Origin: a virus
Direction: 5' to 3' (one strand)
DNA length: 64,000 nucleotides
IMG/VR virus record: IMGVR_UViG_3300006921_004083
Span: 59,783-123,782 of that record
This document shows, piece after piece, positions 53,886 through 61,239 of the stretch. The notes beneath the pieces are model-generated. The model worked only from the letters and a program-made list of their open reading frames with translations. It was not told where the DNA came from and did no database searches. Within the stretch, counting starts at the first letter, position 1, and each line of letters starts with the position of its first letter. The position numbers and the translations under genes were made by a program.

Positions 53886-55228
53886 TGGAAGAAGTAGTAA
53901 AACACGATCTGATAAGTGCTTTTAGTGGGGGTACAACTTCCATAGAAGAACAAACAACCTCTTCTGACGCGGGTCAATATGTAACACCACAAGTTTGGGC
54001 AAAGGATGCTAGTAGTTGGAGAGCGATGAATGATCCAGACTTCCCTATGTATGGAGGACCAGGAGGGAGATTTGTTAAGGTAAAGAAAAAGTGTTCAACG
54101 TTCCCTTATTGTAATCAAGGAGACATTAACGCTTTAGATTTTTATGAAAAACCTAAGAAAAAAAGAAAAAGTAAAAAAAGAATCAAGAAAAAGAAAAAAA
54201 ATAAATTAACTCCTTTAGGTATAAGAAAAAGAAAAATAGCTAAAGATTTAGTGAGGACACAACGAATAAAAACACCGAGAGGTAAACATTATAATATAGG
54301 TAAGCGAATATCTGAAGATACTGGATATTTATATTATAATAACTTATTGACCGTACAAGAGGTTGAAAAAGCAATATTAGAGAATACTATGAAAAATAAA
54401 TTTAGAAAAACCGGAAAAATGTTAGAGGAATCTGTTAAAAAACATTTAATAAATGAGATAGAGACCCACCAAGCTCAAAAATTATATGCTAAGTTAGATA
54501 AACAACAAGGTAAGAGCAATGCAGAAGGGTTGAAACTGGCGGCGGATAAAATTAAAAAATTTATGACAGACGACAAAGGAGTTGAAATGAATCCACCGAT
54601 GTATAGAAATACGAAACCACAAGATGAATATGTGGAGGAAATTAACTACAGTTCAGGACAAACAGGTATTAAATATGATCAGCCCCTAAGTGATGAACAA
54701 AAGAAAAGACATACGGATTATCTTGAAGGATCGATAACTACTGGTAACAACACAGGGAAGGGTGTTGATGGACAACAAGTTGCTAATATCACAATGACCA
54801 ACTCTGAGGGGGGTGCGAATACAACTGGTGAGTTATTAAAAAAGGCAGCAGAACGAAGAATGAAAAATAGAGCGAAAGGTATGGAGATGATGAATAATGA
54901 TAGACGATATTCACCAGATGTACAAGCTACTACATCGGCTGGAAAATTAAAAGAAAATCTTATTACAATCCATGAGCATTCGATTGATACCCCTGAACAA
55001 ATTTTAACTTTAACTCCTCGTGTTTACAAAGTAGACGGCAGAGAATTTAATATTAGTAATGGAAAAGAAACTAAAAAAGTAAGATATGAAAGTTTTATAG
55101 GTGGAAAGAAAGGAGGAACAATTGTAATTTTAGAGGAAAGTAATAAAAAAGGTCTAAGTGAAGAATTAAGTAGGATTAAAAATATGTTTAGTCATAATAC
55201 AAACACGAGACACAATAAATTTATATAA
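53852..55228 (+). CDS. basic virion-associated protein candidate with LxE/IxE motifs
   Basis: 458 residues if TTG 53852 is used. No ATG exists near the 5' end; GTG 53885 overlaps the previous TAG and would give 447 residues. Residues about 100-145 are almost pure Lys/Arg (KKKRKSKKRIKKKKKNK), a likely DNA-binding or condensing patch. A helical stretch (about 165-205) carries VEKAILEN, KMLEESV and HLINEI. The C-terminal end reads GLSEELSRIKNMF, which resembles the start of the next protein (ILREELARMRQLM). Possible internal head protein; inferred only. Confidence 0.6.
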   Translation: MDGLYQKYTILVEEVVKHDLISAFSGGTTSIEEQTTSSDAGQYVTPQVWAKDASSWRAMNDPDFPMYGGPGGRFVKVKKKCSTFPYCNQGDINALDFYEKPKKKRKSKKRIKKKKKNKLTPLGIRKRKIAKDLVRTQRIKTPRGKHYNIGKRISEDTGYLYYNNLLTVQEVEKAILENTMKNKFRKTGKMLEESVKKHLINEIETHQAQKLYAKLDKQQGKSNAEGLKLAADKIKKFMTDDKGVEMNPPMYRNTKPQDEYVEEINYSSGQTGIKYDQPLSDEQKKRHTDYLEGSITTGNNTGKGVDGQQVANITMTNSEGGANTTGELLKKAAERRMKNRAKGMEMMNNDRRYSPDVQATTSAGKLKENLITIHEHSIDTPEQILTLTPRVYKVDGREFNISNGKETKKVRYESFIGGKKGGTIVILEESNKKGLSEELSRIKNMFSHNTNTRHNKFI

Positions 55229-55229
55229 A

Positions 55230-55751
55230 ATGAAAAGTAACGATATTTTAAGAGAAGAATTGGCTCGTATGAGACAACTAATGGGAATGAGTGGTTCCTT
55301 ATACCAAAAACCTATAATGGAAGATGAGTCTAAATCTCATGGAGATGCGGAACCGAACCCGGCAGATTATAAAGGAGGGGAATCAAATCCAGAATATAGA
55401 ACAGCTTATGAACACTGGAGAGAGGCACACCAAGCTAGACCACCAGCTAGACCACCAGCTAGACCACCAGCAAAAGGTGGTCCATCACCAGCACCAGGAC
55501 CTAAACCACCTTCACCACCAGCTTCACCACCAGCTTCACCACCAGCTTCACCACCAGCTTCACCACCATCTTCTTCCAGTGATAAAGGAAAAGGAAAAGA
55601 TGTTAAAAAAAGAGGAACAGGAAGCTTACCAGGAGACTTTATGTTACCAATTGGTATGATTCCAGGTATGGATAAAGGACCTAATAAAGGAGGAAAAAAA
55701 GGAGGAAAAAAAGGTAAAAGAGGTAAGAAGAAAAAAAGAGATGAAGAGTAA
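55230..55751 (+). CDS. Pro/Ala/Ser-repeat protein with Lys/Gly-rich C-terminus
   Basis: 173 residues. N-terminal MKSNDILREELARMRQLMG matches the end of the previous protein. The centre is built of ARPP and ASPP repeats encoded by two 12-bp tandem repeats. The C-terminal 50 residues are Gly/Lys runs (GGKKGGKKGKRGKKKK). It looks like a disordered, DNA-binding linker protein. The coding frame is supported by the repeat unit being a multiple of three and by tight gene spacing; a frame shifted by one also stays open through the repeats but lacks gene context. Confidence 0.6.
   Translation: MKSNDILREELARMRQLMGMSGSLYQKPIMEDESKSHGDAEPNPADYKGGESNPEYRTAYEHWREAHQARPPARPPARPPAKGGPSPAPGPKPPSPPASPPASPPASPPASPPSSSSDKGKGKDVKKRGTGSLPGDFMLPIGMIPGMDKGPNKGGKKGGKKGKRGKKKKRDEE
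55434..55469 (+). repeat. three 12-bp tandem repeats (GCTAGACCACCA)
   Basis: Three exact copies encode Ala-Arg-Pro-Pro. They are in frame, so copy-number change would not break the gene. Confidence 0.9.
55511..55570 (+). repeat. 4.8 copies of a 12-bp tandem repeat (TTCACCACCAGC)
   Basis: Copies start at 55511, 55523, 55535, 55547 and 55559; the last changes AGC to ATC. They encode Ser-Pro-Pro-Ala. The unit shares CACCA with the upstream 12-bp repeat, so both may derive from one Ala-x-Pro-Pro ancestor. Confidence 0.9.
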
Positions 55752-56472
55752 AAAAATATACTTAACACAAGAACAACTTGGAAAAGTAGTTGAGAATCTT
55801 ATTAAAGAAGCAACAGGAACTGATGCGTTGCAAGCTATGGACCCTAAAAAAGGTGTGGTAAAAGGAAAATATACCCCCACAGTTAAAGTACCAGTTAAAG
55901 GACCAGTTAAAGGACCGGGTAAAGTAACAGGAGGACCCACAGGTACAGGAGTTATAACTAACTTTGGTTCACCAAATCAAGTTAGTACAAGTACAAGCGG
56001 AGAGGGAGTACCAAACACAACTAGTAGTAGTACAACTATTGGACTAAATGATATGTTCGGCCCTATGTTTAGTAATGATATAGGATATGATCAATCAATT
56101 AGTAATAATATGAAGTGGCAACAACCAACAGACTTCAAAGGAGTTAACCCAACTTATTTACCAGGTACGTCAAACGATCCAGGGGCTAACTTAAAACTAA
56201 CAGGTGATTTTGGAGTTGACGGAGTTAAATTAAATACCATGAGTGGAGAATATGATATTAAACTAGGTAAACAATTTACTAAAGATATGAAAAAAGGAAA
56301 AATGCCTAAGAAATCTAAAGTAAAACACGCAGAACTTCATCCTAGTAGACATAAAAATAAGTCAAGAATTAAAAATGTGGTACATCCCGATGGTATAACA
56401 AGAGGGGGCGTAACTTTTGACTCTTCATTTAAGGCAGGAAAAGGAGGAGACCCATTTACAGTTAAATCATAA
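55741..56472 (+). CDS. Gly/Lys/Pro-rich virion-associated protein candidate
   Basis: 243 residues. It starts MKSKKIYLTQEQLGKVVENLIKEATG (shortened: LTQEQLGKVV..IKEATG). This has the 'LT..QL.K.V....I.E' form seen at the N-termini of many small proteins in marine T4-like phages, with IKE before Ala as a possible prohead-protease site. KGPVKGP repeats (about 44-60), a Thr/Ser/Gly linker and a basic C-terminal half follow. It overlaps the previous gene by 11 nt. It closes the 52-56 kb cluster. Confidence 0.6.
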   Translation: MKSKKIYLTQEQLGKVVENLIKEATGTDALQAMDPKKGVVKGKYTPTVKVPVKGPVKGPGKVTGGPTGTGVITNFGSPNQVSTSTSGEGVPNTTSSSTTIGLNDMFGPMFSNDIGYDQSISNNMKWQQPTDFKGVNPTYLPGTSNDPGANLKLTGDFGVDGVKLNTMSGEYDIKLGKQFTKDMKKGKMPKKSKVKHAELHPSRHKNKSRIKNVVHPDGITRGGVTFDSSFKAGKGGDPFTVKS

Positions 56473-56504
56473 TAAAAATTAGTTTACTTAAGGAACTCCC
56501 ATTC

Positions 56505-56512
56505 TATATTTA
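56505..56512 (+). promoter_or_regulatory. candidate promoter -7 element before the 158-residue gene
   Basis: TATATTTA ends 6 nt before the ATG at 56519. It could be read as host-type TAnnTTTA or as the late core TATTTATC (56507-56514). Either way the leader would be very short. Confidence 0.4.
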
Positions 56513-56518
56513 TCTTAT

Positions 56519-56995
56519 ATGGAACAAGATAATAAAGGAGGACTAACCCCACGAGAATTTTTTGAATACGTATCAACACCAGTAACTGAAGATTTTACTA
56601 AGTTTTTTTATCGTGCGCATAATATAACATTAGAGAAGAGTGATCTCTATAATGAATATCTCCTTTCTTTTTTTGAAATAGTTTTTAGTACATACTTAGG
56701 ACCAGAACATATAAACACAAAACAAAAGATGGAGGAACATTTTAAGTGGTGTTGGGAAAAGAATAATAATAATTTCGCTAAGGAGGGTATTGAAATAAAG
56801 AATAGTAAGGAAATTATTGATTATTTTAGAGAGTTTGCTTTAGAGTCTTATTATAGTGTACAAAAAGAAAGTAATGTAGAAACAAAGATAAAGTGGTTCT
56901 GGAAGAAATGTTTCGACTATCATGGGGCGAGAACAAGAAGTGAGTTAGATATTTTAGGAGAAGTGTACACAATTTTTGAAAAAGCCATCCAATAG
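56519..56995 (+). CDS. hypothetical helical protein
   Basis: 158 residues, mainly helical, rich in Phe, Trp, Tyr, Glu and Lys, with recurring W/F-K-W patterns (EHFKWCWEKN; KIKWFWKKCF). The two cited segments suggest an internal repeat. No membrane span and no family recognised. A short gap follows before the next group of small genes. Confidence 0.6.
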   Translation: MEQDNKGGLTPREFFEYVSTPVTEDFTKFFYRAHNITLEKSDLYNEYLLSFFEIVFSTYLGPEHINTKQKMEEHFKWCWEKNNNNFAKEGIEIKNSKEIIDYFREFALESYYSVQKESNVETKIKWFWKKCFDYHGARTRSELDILGEVYTIFEKAIQ

Positions 56996-56997
56996 AC

Positions 56998-57029
56998 TTG
57001 ATTTCCCACATTATTATTAATAACTTTTG
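56998..57029 (+). promoter_or_regulatory. host-type promoter before the small accessory gene group
   Basis: TTG (56998-57000) and TAACTTTTG (57021-57029) are spaced 20 nt, resembling TTG-N20-TAnnTTT. The ATG of the first small gene is 16 nt downstream. Confidence 0.45.
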
Positions 57030-57045
57030 TTAAAACTTATATAAT

Positions 57046-57276
57046 ATGAAAATAATGAGAGTAGTTGAAGTTGGTCTAATCGCAGATAAAGAAAGATTAG
57101 AATATAGCTTAGAGGAAATTATAAATGATAAGGAACTTGATCCTACAGAAAGAGTTAATAAGATAAAAAGTATTTTATTAGAACTTACACAAATAATGAA
57201 CGCCACACAACTTTGGTCTTCATATATACAGGGATTAAATAATAATAACAAAGACGAAGAAAATATTGAAAAATGA
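57046..57276 (+). CDS. small helical hypothetical protein
   Basis: 76 residues, acidic and helical, with Asn/Lys/Glu-rich C-terminus. No family recognised. It starts a chain of five overlapping small genes (ATGA-type overlap with the histone-like gene), so these are probably translated together from the promoter at about 57.0 kb. Confidence 0.6.
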   Translation: MKIMRVVEVGLIADKERLEYSLEEIINDKELDPTERVNKIKSILLELTQIMNATQLWSSYIQGLNNNNKDEENIEK

Positions 57277-57452
57277 ACACGTATTTTGAATTAAAAAAAC
57301 TAATAGAAGAATTAGAAGATGATGTAACAAAAGTTTACACCAAGAATAATAAAGCAGCCGCAGTTAGGGTAAGAAAAAATCTCCAGGAGGTGAAAAATAT
57401 CGCCCAAACACTTAGATTAGAGGTTAATGAAACTAGAAAACAATGGGATTAA
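57273..57452 (+). CDS. histone H1-like small protein of the type found in Bacteroidota
   Basis: 59 residues. The pattern F-E-L-K-K-L-I-E-x-L-E-x-D near the start, then VYTKNNKAAAVRVRKNLQEV and KNIAQTLRLEV, closely follows my memory of the Bacteroidota histone H1-like (Hc1-type) short proteins, which carry an AAGTRVRK.MQDLK core. Such proteins are thought to bind DNA. It could compact phage DNA or alter host nucleoid or transcription. The gene lies within an overlapping set (4 nt before, 10 nt after). Confidence 0.75.
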   Translation: MNTYFELKKLIEELEDDVTKVYTKNNKAAAVRVRKNLQEVKNIAQTLRLEVNETRKQWD

Positions 57453-57649
57453 TCTTATTAAATAAATTTTTACTATTAATATTATTTCTTTCTTTACTTA
57501 ACGTACTGAAGGAGATTGGAATGTTTTTGTGGAATTGGTTAGCTAAGGCAACACCTACCCCACTAAACTTAAGTAGTAAAAGAGTATTTTTATTAGGATT
57601 ATCATTTTCATATATATTACTTTGGATATTTAATGGGATAAAGATATGA
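57443..57649 (+). CDS. small two-span membrane protein
   Basis: 68 residues with hydrophobic segments at about 3-22 and 46-66 joined by a short polar part (WLAKATPTPLNLSSKR). The size and two spans would suit a holin or an envelope-modifying early protein, but it is far from the amidase-like gene and no family is recognised. It overlaps both neighbours. Confidence 0.6.
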   Translation: MGLILLNKFLLLILFLSLLNVLKEIGMFLWNWLAKATPTPLNLSSKRVFLLGLSFSYILLWIFNGIKI

Positions 57650-58038
57650 GAGTTAGTGATAGATTAAATACATTATTACCGTATTTACAGGAAATAAAAT
57701 TCAGTCAAAACATAATTTTAGTTGGGGGTCTGTTCTATCCAAAATGGGTAGTGAAAGATTCACCATCTCCTGATATTAAATCTCATAAAACCGGACCTAA
57801 TGAAGAGGGTAAAGTAGTGTATCACTTTTACGGAGAAAAGAACAAACTCAATGTTGATACATTACTAGACTTTCTAGAAGAAGTAATAAATGAAAATCTA
57901 GATAGGGAAAGAAAAGAGGATTTATTTAAGAAAAAAGTTGAAGAACTTAAAACTGTTTTTAAGTCTAGTACTCTAACAGACTTAGAAAACCTTTTAATAA
58001 AAGTTGAAGAAGAAAAAAAGATAAAGGAAGATGAGTAA
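57646..58038 (+). CDS. hypothetical protein
   Basis: 130 residues. The N-terminal half is alpha-beta (KFSQNIILVGGLFYPKWVV) and the C-terminal half a long charged helix. I recognise no family. Start overlaps the previous stop (ATGA) and it overlaps the DUF1360-like gene by 8 nt. Confidence 0.6.
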   Translation: MRVSDRLNTLLPYLQEIKFSQNIILVGGLFYPKWVVKDSPSPDIKSHKTGPNEEGKVVYHFYGEKNKLNVDTLLDFLEEVINENLDRERKEDLFKKKVEELKTVFKSSTLTDLENLLIKVEEEKKIKEDE

Positions 58039-58360
58039 CGCATTAATATACATATTACTTACATACGGATTAACCAATATTGTAGTTTACGGAAGTATTT
58101 TCGAAAAACCACGAACTTGGTTAAAATCCAAATCAAAATGGATAGAAGACCTACTTTCTTGTATGATGTGTTCGTCATTTTGGGTTGGTGCCATTCTGGG
58201 ATGGTTTGTAAAAAACCCAGTCAATAAGATTATTAATTTTGAAGAACAGTTATGGTTTATCCCAATCACTGCTTTATTATATGGAGTATTCACCTCAGGA
58301 AGTGTGTGGTTAATCCATACGATACAAGAATACTTTGAAAGGTCGAACCCCGCTAAATAA
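58031..58360 (+). CDS. DUF1360-like membrane protein
   Basis: 109 residues. Two or three membrane segments (about 4-20, 45-60, 75-97). The stretch WIEDLLSCMMCSSFWVGAIL, with its Cys-x-x-Cys next to a span, fits the DUF1360 family of small phage and Bacillus membrane proteins. Function unknown; perhaps an envelope or superinfection role. It ends 27 nt before a strong terminator. Confidence 0.68.
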   Translation: MSNALIYILLTYGLTNIVVYGSIFEKPRTWLKSKSKWIEDLLSCMMCSSFWVGAILGWFVKNPVNKIINFEEQLWFIPITALLYGVFTSGSVWLIHTIQEYFERSNPAK

Positions 58361-58387
58361 AATTTTAATTAATATTGGTTTTTATTA

Positions 58388-58424
58388 AAATGAGAGGATT
58401 AATGTTTATTCTCTCATTTTTTTT
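58388..58424 (+). terminator. Rho-independent terminator
   Basis: AAATGAGAG (58388-58396) pairs with CTCTCATTT (58411-58419) across a 14-nt loop, followed by a T run. It ends the small-gene unit at 58.36 kb. Confidence 0.85.
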
Positions 58425-58439
58425 GCTTAATTATAACTA

Positions 58440-58667
58440 ATGGAAATAAATGAAAAACATCTCGAACGACTTGTAAATGATCAAAGAAGAATTGATGCTA
58501 ATTTAGAAATGCATAAGAATAAATTCATTAAGGAAATGAGAGGAGGATTAGGAGAAAAGATAAAAGAAGAAATTAATAAACCAAAAAAAGAAATTAAAGA
58601 GGAAGATCAAACCAAAGGTTTGTTTAGGACATTAAAAAAATGGATTTCGAAGATATCAAAAAAATAG
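58440..58667 (+). CDS. small charged hypothetical protein
   Basis: 75 residues, helical, with a Lys/Glu-rich central region and a basic C-terminus (FRTLKKWISKISKK). No family recognised. It overlaps the next gene by 28 nt in another frame. First of four small genes after the terminator. Confidence 0.55.
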   Translation: MEINEKHLERLVNDQRRIDANLEMHKNKFIKEMRGGLGEKIKEEINKPKKEIKEEDQTKGLFRTLKKWISKISKK

Positions 58668-58852
58668 CAACATTCTTAACCAACGATATAAACCATACGG
58701 GGGTAAACATAGAATTATTATTAGATGAAGAGTCACATAAGACACTACATAGAGAGATTTGGGAACTCAATAGGTGGGGAGATCTTAACTATACTGAAGA
58801 ATTTGAAATGACAATAGGTGAAATAAAATTTAGATTCCTAATTAAAAAATAG
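58640..58852 (+). CDS. small hypothetical protein
   Basis: 70 residues, acidic alpha-beta, with IKKIATFLTNDINHTGVNIE near the start and a C-terminal strand (GEIKFRFLIKK). I recognise no family. The long overlap with the gene before suggests coupling, but the start could lie later; no better ATG is evident. Confidence 0.55.
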   Translation: MDFEDIKKIATFLTNDINHTGVNIELLLDEESHKTLHREIWELNRWGDLNYTEEFEMTIGEIKFRFLIKK

Positions 58853-58857
58853 AATAA

Positions 58858-59064
58858 ATGTTTACATATAAGTTACATAAAAAAATTTTAGGGGATGGGG
58901 TGAAACTCACAATAAAAGGAGAAAAGCAAAACTTAAAACACGAGTTTACAACCAAAATCTCCTATAAGGAATTACAAAAAATTAAATACGAAGATTTTGT
59001 AGAGAATATGTTATTCGGATTAGAGAAAAAAATAGATATGATGTTAATTGATAATATTTATTAA
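58858..59064 (+). CDS. small hypothetical protein
   Basis: 68 residues, mixed strand and helix, basic at the N-terminus (YKLHKKILGDGVKLTIKG). No family recognised. It is followed after 3 nt by the next small gene. Tight spacing and frame length support a real gene. Confidence 0.55.
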   Translation: MFTYKLHKKILGDGVKLTIKGEKQNLKHEFTTKISYKELQKIKYEDFVENMLFGLEKKIDMMLIDNIY

Positions 59065-59067
59065 TAC

Positions 59068-59379
59068 ATGACACTAAAAGAATACCTTGATCGTATGGAA
59101 GAAAAACTAGAACAATCTTTAGGAAAAGAACTAAAGGAGTTTATTCCCAGAATATTAAAAAATATTGAAAAAATATCATTAGAAAAATTCATAAATGATG
59201 GTGACCCAGTATTAGACCTCGTAGAATTCAAAAAAATATTTGACGATACTCTTAGTGAGGGACTTAATAATAGATTAACAGATAAAGGAATGATATCATT
59301 CATTGAGAAAGAATTCCAAACAATTGTTATAAAAGATAAAGAAGGTAATAACATAGAGTTTACGATAGGGTTAAATTAA
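59068..59379 (+). CDS. small helical hypothetical protein
   Basis: 103 residues, mostly helical with Leu/Lys/Glu heptads (EYLDRMEEKLEQSLGKELKE) and Ile/Phe-rich patches. The C-terminal strand pair (FQTIVIKDKEGNNIEFTIG) is more hydrophobic. It ends 4 nt before the 3' end of the opposite-strand gene, so the two converge. Confidence 0.6.
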   Translation: MTLKEYLDRMEEKLEQSLGKELKEFIPRILKNIEKISLEKFINDGDPVLDLVEFKKIFDDTLSEGLNNRLTDKGMISFIEKEFQTIVIKDKEGNNIEFTIGLN

Positions 59380-59383
59380 AACT

Positions 59384-60043
59384 CTATCTGGTCATACTTC
59401 TCCATAGGTAATCTCGATCAATCCCCAATGAACTACCTAATTTAGTATAGAGACCACTTCGTTTAGATTTAGGGACCTCCCCAGAAAACAATACACGTAA
59501 ATTCTTTTTTCTCATATACAAATCTTTTAACTTTTCATAAACTCTAATAGAATCATAACGATTTTTCGTAACAAGAAGATTAATAGTGCCACCAACTTCA
59601 ACACATAACTTATTGTGGAATCTATAGATATGTCCAGTATCTTTTTTATTCTCATTAAGAAGAGGAGTAATAATTTTAGAAATCACATCAACTAAACATA
59701 GACGCTCATCAAAACCATGAACCTTAAAAGACTCTTCATATTCATATGGTTTATGTTTAATCAATACCCATTCATCATTATTAAATATTGGTTGTTGGAT
59801 GCGTCCCATATTATCTCTAACTGAAAGGTTGGAGTCCATTTTAGAAGAACGTTTTTTAAGTAATAAAAGTTCGAACTTTACTTCTACTGGATTTTTATTA
59901 CTTATAAATCTAACAGGGAAGAGTACTTTATTGTTTCTCATTAACTTATTAAAACGCTGTGTTGCGTTCTTTTTTACATTAGTTTCAAAAACAAGCTTTT
60001 TTTTCTTCCGATTCTTTGTTATTATTATACGATATGTCTTCAT
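59384..60043 (-). CDS. hypothetical protein on the opposite strand
   Basis: 219 residues from the ATG at 60043; the frame stays open upstream to 60082, but that would add a hydrophobic leader running into the dnaJ-like start. It is basic (KNRKKKKL at 9-16) with alpha-beta patterns (KVLFPVRFIS; VLIKHKPYEYEE). I do not recognise the family. It is the only confident minus-strand gene and sits in an otherwise plus-only genome region. A late-type element lies just upstream on its strand. Confidence 0.7.
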   Translation of the reverse strand: MKTYRIIITKNRKKKKLVFETNVKKNATQRFNKLMRNNKVLFPVRFISNKNPVEVKFELLLLKKRSSKMDSNLSVRDNMGRIQQPIFNNDEWVLIKHKPYEYEESFKVHGFDERLCLVDVISKIITPLLNENKKDTGHIYRFHNKLCVEVGGTINLLVTKNRYDSIRVYEKLKDLYMRKKNLRVLFSGEVPKSKRSGLYTKLGSSLGIDRDYLWRSMTR

Positions 60044-60047
60044 ATTA

Positions 60048-60057
60048 AATAAATATA
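60048..60057 (-). promoter_or_regulatory. candidate promoter element for the minus-strand gene
   Basis: Read on the minus strand, TATATTTATT (60057-60048) contains TATTTATT and ends 4 nt before the ATG at 60043. The divergent 31-bp gap to the DnaJ-like gene is pure AT-rich sequence. Confidence 0.35.
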
Positions 60058-60074
60058 AAATAAAATAAATAAAA

Positions 60075-61010
60075 ATGAACAATTACTACGATATACTTGG
60101 CGTAAGGGAGGATTCTACACCGGAGGAAATTAAGAAGGCCTATAGAAAATTATCCAAAGAACACCATCCAGATATGGGCGGAGACACCGAAAAATTCAAA
60201 AATATCTCTGAGGCTTATGGTATTTTAGGTGATAAAAATAAAAAAAATGATTACGATAATAAGAGAAAAAATCCATTTTTTGGTGGTAATATGGGTTCAG
60301 ATGACTTATTTGATCAATTTTTTAATAGAACACAAGGAGGTGGTAGAAGACAACAAACAGAAAATCTAAACGCAAATGTAGAGGTCACATTAGAAGAAAT
60401 AAATGAAGGTGTAACAAAAACCATAAGATTTAATAGGGTGGTTGTAGATAAAAGTAGAAATATGACAGTATGTTCACAATGTAATGGTAGTGGACATATT
60501 ACATTAATGGGGCCTTTTAGGAGTAGATGTAATACGTGTAATGGGGTTGGTAGACAATATCACTATAAAAAATTTGGACAAGAAATTACATTTGATGTGC
60601 CTAGAGGGGCAAAAGATGGTGAAACAATATTTTACCCAGGATTAGGTAATGAAACTCCAGGTGGACCAGGTAACCTGTTCATCAAACTAGTTCAAAAACC
60701 ACACCCAAACTTCAGACGTGAAGGCGACAACCTAATTACTAATAAGGAAGTACCATTCCCAATACTAATATTGGGTGGTACAATGGAAATTAATACACTA
60801 AAAGGAAGAATATCAATTAAGATAGGAAAAAACTCCAAACCAAATCATAGACTTAGAGTGGCGGGTAAGGGATTAAATAATGAAGAAGGATATAGAGTAG
60901 GTGATTTAATAGTTGAATTAGTGCCGGTTATACCTAATGATATTAACGAGAAAGAAAGAAAACTCTTAGAGGAGTTGAAAAGTTCTGAGAATTTTACTAT
61001 AATTAAATAA
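60075..61010 (+). CDS. dnaJ: DnaJ-like co-chaperone with a shortened zinc domain
   Basis: 311 residues. The J domain (about 1-65) keeps the HPD motif (HHPDMGGD at about 34-41) that stimulates DnaK. A Gly/Arg-rich linker follows. Only two CxxCxGxG motifs are present (CSQCNGSG at about 133-140, CNTCNGVG at about 153-160) instead of the usual four, so only one zinc site can form. The C-terminal substrate domain (FDVPRGAKDGE, then a PHPNFRREGDNL stretch) is typical of DnaJ. It probably recruits host DnaK for phage protein folding, or for replication-complex remodelling. Confidence 0.88.
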   Translation: MNNYYDILGVREDSTPEEIKKAYRKLSKEHHPDMGGDTEKFKNISEAYGILGDKNKKNDYDNKRKNPFFGGNMGSDDLFDQFFNRTQGGGRRQQTENLNANVEVTLEEINEGVTKTIRFNRVVVDKSRNMTVCSQCNGSGHITLMGPFRSRCNTCNGVGRQYHYKKFGQEITFDVPRGAKDGETIFYPGLGNETPGGPGNLFIKLVQKPHPNFRREGDNLITNKEVPFPILILGGTMEINTLKGRISIKIGKNSKPNHRLRVAGKGLNNEEGYRVGDLIVELVPVIPNDINEKERKLLEELKSSENFTIIK

Positions 61011-61025
61011 TAAAATAAATTAACA

Positions 61026-61238
61026 ATGGAAGAATCTAAATACTACTTGGTAAAAGTAAAAGAAAAGTTTGTAGACGCGGAGTCAAACAAAGTAAAAACA
61101 ACAACCAGACAAAAATTAGTAGACGCTATGTCTATAACAGAGGCTGAAGTTAAAACAGTTAAGTTATACGAAGGGTGTACTTTTGAATGGAAAATAACAA
61201 GTGTCGCTGAAAGTCCAATCGACGAAATAATATCTTAA
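61026..61238 (+). CDS. DUF4494-like small protein
   Basis: 70 residues. The pattern YYLVKVKEKFVDAE, then a KLVDAMSITEAEVK core, resembles DUF4494 proteins of Bacteroidota (family core LVDA.S.TEAE). Function unknown in that family. It lies 15 nt after the DnaJ-like gene with an A-rich leader. I am moderately sure of the family. Confidence 0.6.
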   Translation: MEESKYYLVKVKEKFVDAESNKVKTTTRQKLVDAMSITEAEVKTVKLYEGCTFEWKITSVAESPIDEIIS

Positions 61239-61239
61239 A

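Noticed and set aside
55324-55659. Alternative frame through the 12-bp repeats (His/Gln-rich product)
   Set aside because: A repeat unit of a multiple of three keeps several frames open; the Pro-rich frame fits the neighbouring gene spacing and shared N-terminal motif.
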